A stretch of DNA of 64,000 nucleotides from Haliotis asinina (GCF_037392515.1 NC_090291.1:16643501-16707500); one strand, 5' to 3'. Shown: positions 46,553-58,014, counted from the first letter of the stretch. The notes: generated from the letters alone by a model not told the origin. Numbers and translations: made by a program.

Positions 46553-47944
46553 ATGGAAGAGTCGGCCCTGACGCTAGGGGTGACGTCAAACTACACCAAA
46601 TACGACAGCACAGAGACGCTCATCTCCGATGATGCGGGAAAGAACTACGGCGGCATGACTGCAGACCTCAGCAACAACCTGGGCTACCGACTGCGCAGGC
46701 GGAAAGAAGTGCTCAGCCAGCGGAAGCTCATCGTTGACATCAGCTTCGTACTTGGCGTGCTGGGGATCGGGTTTGTGATCATAGACACAGAACTTATTTT
46801 CAATCAAGTGACGTCTGTGGATTCTGGATTATCAACAGCATTACGCGTGTTGACCTCCGCTACGACAGGGGCACTTCTCCTGGCGGTGGTGGCTTACCAT
46901 ATTATAGGGCTCCGACTGCACATGGCCCGCGCGGGATTCTCTGACTGGAGGTTGGCGATGACGGGAAACAAATGGATTAAACTCATATTTGAGCTGTTCG
47001 TGTGTATGATTCATCCCCTGCCGTTCTTAGACATTCCAATACAGACTGTATCCGTTGCCTCGCAAGGGAATACCCTGAAGACGTCAACGATCCCAATCAA
47101 CGCAATTCTGACAATCCTTATGTTTCTCCGTCTTTACCTGTTTGGGCGTTTCATTGTTGTGCACAGTAAACTCTTCCTGGATACTTCAGTTCAGAGTCTT
47201 GGGGCTCTCAGCCGCGTCAAGATCAATGCCCAGTTCGTGTTCCGTGCCCTCATGTCCACCATGCCCGGTGTCGTGCTGACCACGGTGATGTTTGGGATGT
47301 TTATCATCAACAGCTGGAACCTCCGCGTGTGTGAGATGTACACCAGCCCCGTTGAGGACGATCTCGCCAGCTTTCCTCAGGCCATGTGGCTAACAGCCGT
47401 CACCTTCCTTACAGTCGGTTATGGAGACCTCTTCCCTCACAGCTACTGTGGTCGCCTTATAGCGGGGTGGACGGGCCTTATGGGGGTCGGAATAATGGCA
47501 CTCTCTGTTGCTGTCCTTGCCAAAAACTTAGAACAGTCTCGCTCAGAGAAGTATGTCCATACATTTGTGCAGCAAATAGCTCTGGACAAACAACGTAAGC
47601 ACGCGGCAGCAAACATTATTAAACAGATGATCAGGATATATAAAATGAGGAAGGCAAAACTTCCTGAAAGGTCCTCGCAAATGTTACTCCACAGAACAAA
47701 ACTGTTGAAGGCCATCCGCTCCATGCATGAGGCACAGTTCGTGAAGATCCACCTGCAGGAGTGTACGGTGGGGCCGGTAGAACTAGCCACGGGGTTGAAC
47801 GACATGCAGGCTTGTATCAAGTCTGTCCAAGAGGAACAGAAGCATCTGGGCCAGAGGATCGCCACCATAGAAGCGCTGACCCTCAGCATGAGCGCGCAGG
47901 TTCTGGAAATCAAGGAGATCATTGCCAAGAAGAAGATATTCTAG
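46553..47944 (+). CDS. SK/IK-type calcium-activated potassium channel
   Basis: A 463-residue member of the KCNN family, plasma-membrane K+ channels opened by Ca2+ through bound calmodulin. In order: a short N-terminus with NNLGYRLRRRKE (residues 41-52), which matches the family's NIGYKLGHRR motif before S1; S1 about 60-83 (with IDTEL); S2 97-119; S3 141-157; S4 182-204 with FLRLYL followed by HSKLF and GAL (205-218), a family hallmark; S5 229-253; pore helix 271-285; selectivity filter TVGYGD 287-292 (most family members have SIGYGD or TIGYGD); S6 302-325; EKYVHTF then AAANIIKQMIRIYK (332-364), the start of the calmodulin-binding domain, to about 410; and a C-terminal heptad region 417-460. 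The ATG at 46553 has A at -3 and G at +4. The whole protein is in one exon, unusual for this family, and is somewhat shorter than vertebrate SK proteins. No frame damage was seen, so it is probably functional. Confidence 0.93.
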   Translation: MEESALTLGVTSNYTKYDSTETLISDDAGKNYGGMTADLSNNLGYRLRRRKEVLSQRKLIVDISFVLGVLGIGFVIIDTELIFNQVTSVDSGLSTALRVLTSATTGALLLAVVAYHIIGLRLHMARAGFSDWRLAMTGNKWIKLIFELFVCMIHPLPFLDIPIQTVSVASQGNTLKTSTIPINAILTILMFLRLYLFGRFIVVHSKLFLDTSVQSLGALSRVKINAQFVFRALMSTMPGVVLTTVMFGMFIINSWNLRVCEMYTSPVEDDLASFPQAMWLTAVTFLTVGYGDLFPHSYCGRLIAGWTGLMGVGIMALSVAVLAKNLEQSRSEKYVHTFVQQIALDKQRKHAAANIIKQMIRIYKMRKAKLPERSSQMLLHRTKLLKAIRSMHEAQFVKIHLQECTVGPVELATGLNDMQACIKSVQEEQKHLGQRIATIEALTLSMSAQVLEIKEIIAKKKIF

Positions 47945-48230
47945 GAGACGACGACGACTACGGCGATTCAGAATACGACTACAGTGAAAATGAGATGTCC
48001 ACGGTGTTTAAGGAGTTTCGATGAAGAGGATGATGGTGTTGATGACAGCTGATAACGGAAACGTTTCCTGGCAGATGTTGGAGATAATGCTAAGGACAAT
48101 GGCAACCGTGATATTCTGAAGGTGATGATAACTGTGTTGATAACGACGATAGCGGTCGATATTACGCTCCGAACAGAATGATGGTGATGACGATTATGAT
48201 GAGGATAATGAAGATTGAGAGTGTGTTGAT
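47945..48230 (+). other. GA(T/C)-rich 3' region with out-of-frame acidic tail
   Basis: Directly after the TAG the sequence is rich in GAC/GAT triplets. In the frame shifted by -1 relative to the channel, an open stretch runs on to TGA at 48022-48024 and would add about 26 residues, 10 of them Asp/Glu (GDDDDYGDSEYDYSENE), to the channel C-terminus. Further acidic runs appear in other frames to about 48217. It may be a former coding tail lost through a 1-base deletion, or simply a triplet-rich 3' untranslated region. Confidence 0.4.
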
Positions 48231-48357
48231 ATCAAGTCGATAATAGCGATCATAAAATTCCAGTGATTATGGTAGCAATGATGCAAATACTGGGATTCCA
48301 ATAAGGCAAGACGACATTGCACTAACTGTGAGATCGGTGCACATAATGTCGCTGAGG

Positions 48358-48408
48358 TGGCTGCCATATGGCTGGAATATTGCTGAATGATGCATTAAAC
48401 AATAAACT
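48358..48408 (+). mobile_element. SINE tail fragment with AATAAA
   Basis: TGGCTGCCATATGGCTGGAATATTGCTGA followed by TGCATTAAACAATAAACTAC is the family B 3' end. Its drift has created AATAAA at 48401-48406, about 460 bases after the channel stop, which could act as a poly(A) signal. Another AATAAA is at 48713-48718. Confidence 0.7.
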
Positions 48409-49254
48409 ACAAACTGTGCATCTTTTGTGGTGAAACACGGTTCACCATAACATGGAGGTGATGTTGTCATGAGATATTATTGAGCATTACAGGACAGGAG
48501 AGGCCGTGCGCTTGGCATTGAATACCGAAGGCATCCATGGCTTAAAAAATAGTCGGTCGATGTGAAAATGTTATGTTCTTCTTCATCAGTGCGATGTAAT
48601 GATGCACGCACAGAGTTAATAGTCGTTGGGATACATAATCTACTGTAGTGTGTTTCCACATAAAATGCACTGGTTGTTTAGGAGCGTGCAACTACTTGCA
48701 CATTAGCTGTTGAATAAATAATCATCGCCATTCACTATCCATTCATACTTATAACGGAAATGTTTTTGGAAATATTGATTTTTATCAAATTCTTTTGAAA
48801 AACGGGAAATTCTTTTGAATATGCCAATATGCTTCTTTTTGCAATGTTATCCTTTGATGGTTTTGCATATTTAATGAACATAGATTGGTTTAAAAGGGAA
48901 AGAGGGGACTGATTTGGGTTTTGGGCCTGCACAGTATTTCCTGGAAGTTAAATAAACTCCTTTACAGTTTTTAGATAAATTCATTATAGTTGAACATTAT
49001 TAACCAAAGATTCAGTAGATTGGGGGATAGGAAAGATATTCCATTACATGCATTGTCGAGTATGTACACAGTTGACGCCCGTTATACCGAATGTTTGACC
49101 GAAATTAGTCCAGTATATCGAGAAAAAGGAGTATGATCTTTAAACTCGATTGCTGGTCAGTTTAGAATGACCAAAGATAATATAGAATATCAAACTCCAA
49201 ATATTCCCGACATAAAAGCTGATTTTATTGCACCCTAATTATTCGTGACTTCAA
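48409..49254. other. spacer with a possible pogo-like end
   Basis: CAGTTGACGCCCGTTATACC at 49070-49089 resembles the inverted ends of pogo/Tigger-type elements, but no partner end was found. Confidence 0.3.
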
Positions 49255-49360
49255 GGGATGACGTCACTCAGTATTACGCTTGTCACGTGACACGCGCGAT
49301 GCAGCATTGGTTCATTGCAGTCACATGACCTATATAATGTCAATTATTCTCAGGTTCGGG
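49255..49360 (+). promoter_or_regulatory. promoter-like cluster: CRE, E-box, CCAAT, TATA
   Basis: In 80 bases: TGACGTCA (49259-49266, full CRE palindrome), GTCACGTGAC (49282-49291, 10-bp palindromic E-box of the USF/TFEB type), ATTGG (49306-49310, reversed CCAAT), TCACATGACC, then TATATAA (49331-49337) with TCTCAGG 15-20 bases later. Order and spacing fit a + strand promoter. No first exon with a clear donor was identified, so the target gene is unknown. Confidence 0.4.
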
Positions 49361-50159
49361 CAGAACATGTCCACGTGAAGTAATATATCACCGCATGTAA
49401 ATAATGTTTTGGCACATTTTTATTTCTTTGAAGAATGTATAGAATTATCACAGACACTATTTGGTTCATTTCAATACAATAATGCACAATAATTTCAAGT
49501 TCACCCCTACGGGTATGCTATTATACAGAGTACAGGTCCGAGGGCCCCGTTCCTCATGCGATCTTAGCCCTTGATCTGTATTATTTCTTAAAGTTTAACG
49601 AAGGTTAAAGTCTCTTAAGAGCATTTGATCAAAGTTTAAAAAAAAAACCTAATGCAACGACATGTTTGTCATCCAAAACTGATATTGATGCATAGTAGAT
49701 ATCACTCTCCTACCCAGAGTTCCATGCGGCGAGCCAGCATAGTATCTCTGCCACAGGCCAGAAAGATTTGACGATTCGTCACATCTTACACAGTTCAATC
49801 ACTATAATGTACAAATTTCATAACTGTTATATTTTTTATGAGTCTACACATCTAACTAAACATCTTTGTTAAAATGCTTCAATTTCACTGAGAAATTATC
49901 CTAAAATGTGTAACACTATTTCGATTTACGAAGCGATCCTTTGTTTACATGGTTTGTACGGCTCCACGTGCTGTCATCGAAGCCTGATGGATAACAAAAC
50001 ATGCAGCCGGTTTGAAATATAAATATGTATTGTGAAACCTTACTGACGCAGTAGTAGAAAAAAATATTTACGTAACAGTGTAAAACATTATGAAAACCTC
50101 GTCGAATCGCTTGCAGTCTCAGCATGTTAATGAGAGTGCGCATGAGTTTACAAACAAAA
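49361..50159. other. spacer downstream of the promoter-like cluster
   Basis: No exon was recognised. A minus frame at 49916-50143 has no motif. Confidence 0.35.
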
Positions 50160-50260
50160 GCCCGGTCACGTGATATGCAAATTAGCCTGTGGCAGTGATG
50201 TTATGTCATCGCTGCGCTCGAGTGTGAGCAGATATCGCTTGTGTGAAATCACGTGATATC
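50160..50260. promoter_or_regulatory. octamer and paired E-box cluster
   Basis: TCACGTGATAT occurs twice (50166-50176, 50249-50259). The first runs into a perfect octamer ATGCAAAT (50175-50182). A forkhead-like GTTTACAAA lies just upstream (about 50146) and TGTTTACG just downstream. Two identical extended E-boxes 83 bases apart look like a regulatory module. Confidence 0.35.
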
Positions 50261-53200
50261 TGTTTACGTTGAATTGTCATTATGCTATTACATCACCAGT
50301 TAATGACCTCGCAATTCTTTGACATCACTAAGAACACAATTCACAATTCCAATGACGTCACAAAGTGGCTGATGTCACAATGCTATGCTCTCTCTAGGAT
50401 CACTGCTCAAGAAAACTAATGGCAGTTAAGTGTTCAGATAAATATCAGATAAATACACATTTTACTGATAACTGATGAAAAATGATTTTGGATGATAAAT
50501 AAAATCTCACCCTCGTGTCTTCTGATATCAAATATCGTTGAGTATCGTAGAAATATTTGTAACTTAAATTTACTCCTGTAATATATTTAACATCAGAAGA
50601 CACTTTGATGAGATTTTCTATTTGTTTGGATATACGGCCCAACATGTTTGCTATTGTTACATGTATATCATTACCTTAACTATAAACTGCGATCGACTTA
50701 GCTCTAAGATAGCTTTGAGGAACGACCCAGGTTTGTTTTGTATAATTTCTCCATTGTTGTGTATATGTATAGTGATGAAGAGACATTGTGCTTGTTGTCT
50801 TTTTGTGATCATTGTTTGGACATTGCTTGTGTGTACACTGCTATATGCAATGTTTGAATGTGTTTAAATTCGGAAACGTATATATATATGAATCTAATAC
50901 ATTTTAACATCATGCTTTATTTCGAAAAGATTTACCTCAAAGGAGCTTTCTGACATATTTGTTTCATCGAAAGTCTCTTTTATGTGATGATAATTTTGAC
51001 TAAAACAGCTGTAACTTCGACGTACCTGTCGTTATATCATTGTTAAGTCCATTTAATGTTCAATATTGCATAACAAAATGCATGCTTCGTTTCTTGGGAA
51101 TAATTCATTGCGGAAAGTTTGATGCTGAACATAGATTTCATTTTTTTGTATTTTTCAAGATTGATTTTATACTTGAAGTTAAAGCAGAATCGCCCGATAC
51201 ACTGTGAATAAACCCTCCACGTGCCTCTTTAGCCTTAAAGCTGTGAGCAGCGTGTCGCCGCCCTAATCAATGCATACACAATGTATGTGCTGCACGACTG
51301 TTCAGAATATCAGCTGCGTCAATATTCTGTTTGGAAATATCCAAACGCCCTATTGGTAATATCTTAGCATTCCTTATCCGGGATCTGTAAATAGATAGAG
51401 GTGTGTTACAGAGGAAACATCTTAGTTTCGACTGTGGGGAACCATCACAAATGGTCATGGTTTCGAACGATCAATGTTCCGCTCCTCGTTACTATAACAA
51501 CGCATGTTCGGGAGAATGTGGACAAGTTATCTTTGGTGTCTGGTACTATGGAAAAGTATATTTAAGTTGATAACGAAGCTGTAAGTCTTCTGACTGTAAC
51601 TCCATCGATTCGCTCTAATAATCCTATCTTCAAGGACTACACGTTTGGAAATTTGTGTAAGGGCAGATAACTCTTGATGTTAACCATAGTTAGGTTATGA
51701 ATGCTTACGTTCCGTTACAAAGTTCACTCTCACGAGGTATACTCACAAGTACCAGCAATTATCAGTTCACAACTCCAATGATCTCGCAATGCTTGGAAAT
51801 TAATATTATATTTTGAATGATTTTCAAAACTCACGTTCACATAAATGTCAAATCAGTTTTGAACATACATATTTTTTAATGTCACTGGCACGTAATGTCA
51901 GAAGTAAGTATGTAAACTACATACGTGGACTTTAACTTGATAAGAACATTTTGAAAGCTCTTTTAACCATTTCTCTTTTTTTCATGTGACCCAAACAACG
52001 AACGTAAATCAGAATAAATGTGTAGCAAGTTTTAAGTTTTCAACCCGTGCCGTGATGTATTCAGAGAAAAAAACCTTCCTGGCAACAGCCGGAAATCTTA
52101 CCTTTCGACCGCGCAGCTATAAACCTAATGTGTGAACGGAATCTTCTGAGAGTCGAACATGTGTATATGTCGATATTTCCTCATGACGTCACAGCATTGT
52201 TTGCTTGGTTGTAACAAAGTGTAATATAGTTATATATCAACATTTATTTTACCAGAGAATATATTTTGACAGACGTTTATTTACCGATAATGCAAAAATC
52301 TAGATGTACCGCACGAGAGTGATCAACCAGAAGCGTGAGTCCCCTCGTGTTGAGCCGGTCTTGAGTTTCGTTCATGTCTGTATTGCTGTGCCATTGTACA
52401 AATGCTTACCTGGCAGCGACGCTTAGAATTCTAATCGTACTTTGAATCGAGAGCGTCATGCCGGAAATGTGCTGCCGTCAATCATGCTGGCGTCTGTTTA
52501 CTCCGACCGTCGTATCTGTGATATAATACATATTACGTTCAGAAAAACTCGTAAAACATTCTGATTTTGTCACCGGACCCACTGACTCTTGGCGGAAAAT
52601 GTCGACCGTAGGAAGATGTTCCATTAATATATCGTTAAGTTTGTTTTTATTTGCTGTTGTTTTTCTTTTCTAGAGGCCTTCAAATATCGTCGGTTTTATG
52701 AGACTGACTGAAGTTAAGAAGACACATTGTCATATATGGTTCAGTTTCAGAACTGATATTTGCCTGTTTTTCTCCTGGTTGAAAGCAAATAATATTAAAC
52801 ACATATTGAGAAATTAGGAATGAAAAAGTAATTGAATAATTTTCTTTATATTAATGACAAAAATACGTTTTGCTATAGAGATCTGAATCCCCTGTATGGT
52901 GTTCTGGTGATCGGTAAACTTCGGTAGTCCTTCTTCGAGTGAAATCGTATTTTCGTTGTAAATACTGATGTGACCATGTGCTTGAGAAATGGCTCTATTA
53001 ACCCTTACAGAAAGGTGGGGGTAGTGTATGACGGCATAAATAGACGGCAGGCGTCACAGCTGAACTTCCGGTTACCTGACCTTTGTCCTAGGGCCACAAG
53101 GTCATCATGACATTTTCTTGAACAGACTATTTACTTTTTAGTTAGCTAACAATTGAAGCGACGGGTGATATCTAGGCAGAATGGAAAGGTACTCTGTAGT

Positions 53201-54299
53201 CGTGGGCTGTCCATTTTACCAACCTGTAAACACCGGGTGTTCTGTTGCATTGATGTAAGCACGACCCGCCCCCATTGTCTTTCAAGGCCATCGTCCTGAG
53301 TGTCCTGCTCATCTTATATATGTAGCGATATTATGACTGCAATTATCATCTATTGATTCTGCTAGTATCATACACTTATCCACTCGTGTTTTACAGGGCT
53401 GAATGGTCTATTAAAACGGTTTTACCATTTGGATGTTATAACAAAACATGCTTAGTCGGGTTTCGCGAAAACAATGATTTTCAAGTCCGTTATTTTTAAA
53501 CAGTGAGAGGTAATTCTCAATGTGACAGTACTTACCGGCAAACTCTTAGAGTAGTACAAATTCTTTCACGTGACTGTCACACAGGGCAATATATATTTCT
53601 GCCATGCTGAAGATTTCGAAAATATTTTTATTTAATTAATACTTTCATTTTGTTTGTAAAACTACAACGTGGAAGTTTAATAACCGCCTTTCTAATTGGC
53701 CGCCGTGTTGTACGAACTGCACGAACGGAGGGATTCAGCCATACACTGCATGTAAAGACACAGTTTCGTTGCCTCAAATTCTCCAAGGTACCATTTAAAA
53801 ACACAAAATCGTAAAGCCCGATGTCCAGTGACACGATCTTGATGTTCTAAAACACTTTGGGCATGATTAACCTCTGATACAAAAATATCTAGTTTTGGTG
53901 ATGTTTATCCTTATCAGTACTATCATAATATTTATGAAAGAAACAAGGACAAGGGGTGTCCTTTTGTCTGTATATATAGCATATTAGTACAAACACTGAT
54001 GTTCTCTATATGGTGTTTTTTGTTAGAAACCCACCTGCAATTTACCTAGCTGGGTCGTCAATCTTCAGTTGGACACACCCACCCTGTACCCTGTATATAT
54101 GTAATTGCGATGACAGGTAAACGGTGATAAGACAGAAGACTGACTCGGTCTACCCCGACACAGCCCACGACTTGACAGAGCACCAAGAACCACACTGTTC
54201 GATAGTTCATGTTTATCCCATAGTTCATGAATAAAAGCACTGAATGAACAAAATATTGTTCATGTCATCATTCATTTTGTTATTTTTCTGCCGTTTCAA
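50261..54299. other. long spacer, no repeats recognised
   Basis: Four kilobases without any SINE, in contrast to both sides. TGACGTCA at 50353-50360 is another CRE. On the minus strand GCTGCCAG/GTAAGC at about 52405 follows a short ATG frame (MTLSIQSTIRIL) and could be a first exon. No domain was found. Confidence 0.35.
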
Positions 54300-54446
54300 G
54301 TAAGTGAGTATGGCTGTACGCTACTTTTAGCGACATACAAGCAATATCACGGCGGGAACTCAAGAAATGCGCTTTACACATTTGCTCCCATTGAAGCCGG
54401 AGAGAACGAGCGAACGCTTTGACCATCACGTTGCCCCAACGCCCCT
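54300..54446 (-). mobile_element. SINE family A, diverged
   Basis: TAAGTGAGTATGGCTGTACG, GCAATATCACGGCGGGAAC, GCGCTTTACACATTTGCTCC and CGAACGCTTTGACCATCACG in reversed family order. Confidence 0.85.
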
Positions 54447-54586
54447 CTTATACCTTTTCATCTCGGTACTCACATTTTCGCACAAATCAGTCTGTGTGAT
54501 ACTTCACTTCAAAAGGTCCTAATGTTGTCGGGTTTTTTCAAAGACAGAATACGTGCAAGGCCCACAATGGCGGTCTTTCCGTTCAT

Positions 54587-54680
54587 CATACCACAGTAAC
54601 ACTACTTCAGACTGGAAAACTGGAGGTCCGTGGTTCGATCCCAAATCGCATCTTACCCGTAATAGAAGGTTCCCAGCCTT
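54587..54680 (+). other. tRNA-like box B, possible third SINE type
   Basis: GTCCGTGGTTCGATCCCAAAT at 54627-54647 has a perfect RNA polymerase III box B (GGTTCGATCCC) but does not continue as family A. A possible box A is poor. It is not a foldable tRNA. Confidence 0.3.
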
Positions 54681-54923
54681 CCGAATGAATACAGATTGCT
54701 TAACACGGTTTTGATTTTTTCGTATCTGAAAGATCATCCCTTTAAACTGGGACAAAGCATCAGAAGCAATCAGCTTCCGGCATGAAAGGGTGTTAATCCC
54801 AACAACCACTCGGTTCGCAAGCGCACATACACCTGGAATAGTAAAACCAGATTCTACCTAAACTGGAACAACCGCGTACAGCCTTGTGTAGACAAGAACA
54901 CGCGTGTCGTACATACGAAGAGG

Positions 54924-55021
54924 GAACAGGTGATTAACCTACTGGTTTAAGTACTCTCTCGTCACACAGATGGTCCAGATATTGCTAAAAGTGGTGTAAC
55001 CACTCACTCGCTCACTCACTC
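54924..55021 (+). mobile_element. SINE family A with large internal deletion
   Basis: Head CCTACTGGTTTAAGTACTC and CGTCACACAGATGGTCC joins directly to the 3' end ATATTGCTAAAAGTGGTGTA plus (CACT)n; box B and the body between are gone. Confidence 0.88.
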
Positions 55022-55116
55022 TTGCACCAAAGACATAAGCCTACTTAGCGAAACAGATGATTTCAACGAGTGCATGTTGTGATTTGCCCCTATACCAAAC
55101 CGATAGGGTCATTTAC

Positions 55117-55320
55117 AGCTGTATTCAGCAATTTTTTTTCAGCTATTTGACATAACCAAATAATCGAGTCTGGACCAGAAACTCCAGTGACTGACATTAG
55201 AAGCATCGATCAAAGCAACTGGGATACGATCATGACATGCATCAGCGCCTGACCACCTGCTCCCTCCGGACACCTCTACGTACAAACATTTGCTGAAGAC
55301 CAGTTCTAACCAGAAAGTTC
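55117..55320 (-). mobile_element. SINE family B, near complete
   Basis: AATCGAGTCTGGACCAGAAA, CCAGTGACTGACATTAGAA, GGGATACGATCATGACATGC, GCGCCTGACCACC and the head complement GAAGACCAGTTCTAACC. The tail is worn. Confidence 0.88.
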
Positions 55321-56192
55321 ACAGGGTACCTCACCTCATACACCCCTAGATACCCCTAGACGTCATCGACTTGACACAGCAAACATCAGACGTAAACCCA
55401 TCCAGAGTGACCTCCCTTGAATGACATGAGCTCGCTTAAGTCCTTGAGTGAGTGCTTGATTGAACTGAGTAGCTTTGAACAGTATCGCCGTGTATATGGT
55501 TCTAATATACTGAAAAAAGCGATGCAGAATCGGGCGTTACCCTCTTTCGGGAAACCCACGAATGAAATATAGGTGATGGAAAGCTAGGAAAGCTCAGATC
55601 GAACAGGAATCGAGTTCACGATAACAGTTTTTGGCATGTAGCTAGGGGTTGGACTCTACACAACAGGGCATATCATAAATATTCAATCAAATGATCACAG
55701 CTTGTGGTATAAAAGTGGGTTACACAAAATGTGTGAGTCGGGTGGACTCCTGTCAGAGACATACTTCAGCTTCACCAGAAAACCGCACTGACATCATCGT
55801 CACATACGACCTTCACAGTCTCGCGAATACGACGTCTTTTTTTAGAGTAATTGATGTATTGGTCGTTCATAAAACATTCACAAAGAGTACTTCCACATGA
55901 ATTATCTGAACACGTCAAAACCATCTGTCTCCTCGACATGCATTTAACTGTACAACTATGCAAGCACACTTGTTTTAACAGCAGCTTCCACATCAAATTG
56001 CGTCTTATTAAACAAGTGAAATTCGGATTGGTCGACTGTTTTTTCTTTACGATTTACAATCGACTCGAGTTCAGACACTTGTTCATCGTTTAGAAACTTT
56101 CTGATAGATACTGGTTGATATTGTTTAATAATTGCAGAGGCTTCATTTCGAACAGCGTTGAAGACCCAGTTCAGTTCCCCAGTGACATCGGT
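55321..56192. other. spacer with TATA-like site
   Basis: GTATAAAAG at 55707-55715 is a good TATA match without a recognised gene. A minus frame (55956-56354) runs through a SINE fragment and has no domain. Confidence 0.35.
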
Positions 56193-56264
56193 AAAATGGG
56201 TGAAACCCATGTCTGGTGTTCCCGGCTGTGATATTTGCTGGAATATTGCTACAAAGCCATACTC
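56193..56264 (+). mobile_element. SINE family A 3' fragment
   Basis: ATGGGTGAAACCCATGTCTG, GTGTTCCCGGCTGTGATATT and GCTGGAATATTGCTACAAAG. Confidence 0.88.
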
Positions 56265-56851
56265 GTTGACATGGTAAGCAATGCCAGTTAGCATGAAGTC
56301 AATACTAACATGGCATACACCCTTTTCAGTAATCAGTGAACTTTGCGGGGTCACCCATTTTGTTCTGGGTGTGTGTGGGGTTTATCAATTTTGTACACAT
56401 GTTCCGGGGAAGAGGGTTGTCAATGCTGTTGTACATGACAATCAGCAGAGTCACTTACTTTCTACATTAATTTTAGGGGTTTCATTCACATTGAACATGC
56501 AACTCCATCATCATCACCATAAGACCCCACCCCCACCCCCTACCCCCATCCTCCCCCATAACTTATTTAGAAGACGTTTGCAGACGTATTGTACATGTGC
56601 TTCCAATGATTGAGTTACGTGAGTAACAAGGCATCGTGGACAAGGTAATGATGTCAGTGCAAGGGAGGTAACCCGTTCTGGATCGGGTTTAACATCTGGC
56701 ACTTCAGGCGGGCTTCCGATACCTACAACCAACAGGTCGGACTTTCCCTATGACATAGTATTCAGTATTTGTCAGTATAACATAACCAAAAACTCTCATA
56801 CATTATATTTTCAAAGAGAAACATCTTACCTAAACGCTTGAATTCCAAATA
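56265..56851. other. spacer
   Basis: Contains a C-rich run (56526-56555, CCCCACCC type). No gene was recognised. Confidence 0.4.
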
Positions 56852-57083
56852 AATGAGTGAGTGAAGTTCAGTTTCTCTGCAATCCTCCAGCTGTATGACG
56901 GCGGTCTGTAAATAGTCGAGTCTGGACCAGAAAATCCAGTGATCAAAAAGCATCAGCATCGATTTGTGCAATTGGGACACCGATGACATGTGTCAACCAA
57001 GTCAGCGAGCCTGACCACCCGACCCCGTTAGTCGCCTTTTACGACAAGCATAATCGCCTTTTATGACAAGCATGGGTTGCTGG
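56852..57083 (-). mobile_element. SINE family B with a 22-bp internal duplication
   Basis: Near complete: GAGTGAGTG tail end, CAGCTGTATGACGGCGGTCT, GTCGAGTCTGGACCAGAAAA, GACATGTGTCAACCAAGTCA, CGAGCCTGACCACCCGACC, then TCGCCTTTTACGACAAGCAT. A 22-bp segment is doubled in tandem (57033-57054 and 57055-57076, one mismatch in the first 20 positions). Confidence 0.92.
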
Positions 57084-57439
57084 AGGCCTGCAGAGAAATT
57101 GATTTTATTCATGACATGAGGGGGAGGGAGCATCACTAACTTCGTACATAAATTTTAGAAGGGGTAGGTGTCATTCACAATGTTCACGCATCTCCATAAT
57201 CGTTATCACATCCCCTGGCTTTAAATCATGAACGGCTCCTTAGCATTCCATTATATATTGCGGCAGGCAATCCCAGCCTCCATCAAAATTACCATCACAT
57301 CCTGCCGGATACCCAGTCGTACTGTTGGATGAACCGAGGGCCATTTCTATCACATGTGCTCGATTTACAAGAAACCATTTTCCTGCCGACACCCGGGAAC
57401 CTCGAAACGAGCTATTCTCTGCGATGCATGCTGTTTACG

Positions 57440-57553
57440 TCACCATTTGGGATACGATGGCACGTGACAACTACGTCATATCACCTGAAAATCTGATCCC
57501 GTCAGTTGCCTCTAAGATAAGAATGAGTTCGAATCAAAATCTTCACGGGATTC
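57440..57553 (-). mobile_element. SINE family B, old copy
   Basis: TTGGGATACGATGGCACGTG, GATCCCGTCAGTTGCCTC and TCAAAATCTTCACGGG remain of the core and head. Confidence 0.7.
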
Positions 57554-58014
57554 ATTGATTAACTCATCACTGGTCAATAGTAATGGTTCTTTTCATTACT
57601 CATACATTCATCCTTGACGTTCCGGGTTTAGAAAGGGTTTTGACGAAAAGACAATAGCGGAATGTGGCGGTTACACTGGGTGATGGACTTCATTCATTTA
57701 ATTGTTTCACCACTACGTACATCACCCCTCATAATATCAATCACTGGAATGACTCATGTACATACAGACCGGAACCACAGAGCTAGAATACAGCTGACAG
57801 TACAAAACTGAAATAACAGACCAAAAATAATTAAAGATAGACGCCCTCCTACTAATTATAATGTGTGGCATAGTTGATCAACCACTGTTCATGACATCAA
57901 CCACTGGTTTACTTGGTGAATACGCTACTGTTTACAGGTCGTCCTGACATTGTTGAACAGTGGCGATGACGGCAATAAGTTAGTTAATTTACTCACTGAT
58001 TCTTTAGCACATTT

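Noticed and set aside
47443-47928. 161-residue antisense frame over the channel
   Set aside because: Shadow of the highly constrained channel coding sequence; no domain of its own.
55956-56354. 132-residue minus-strand frame
   Set aside because: Its N-terminal third reads through a SINE family A fragment in reverse; the rest is plausible in composition but has no splice signals or recognised domain.
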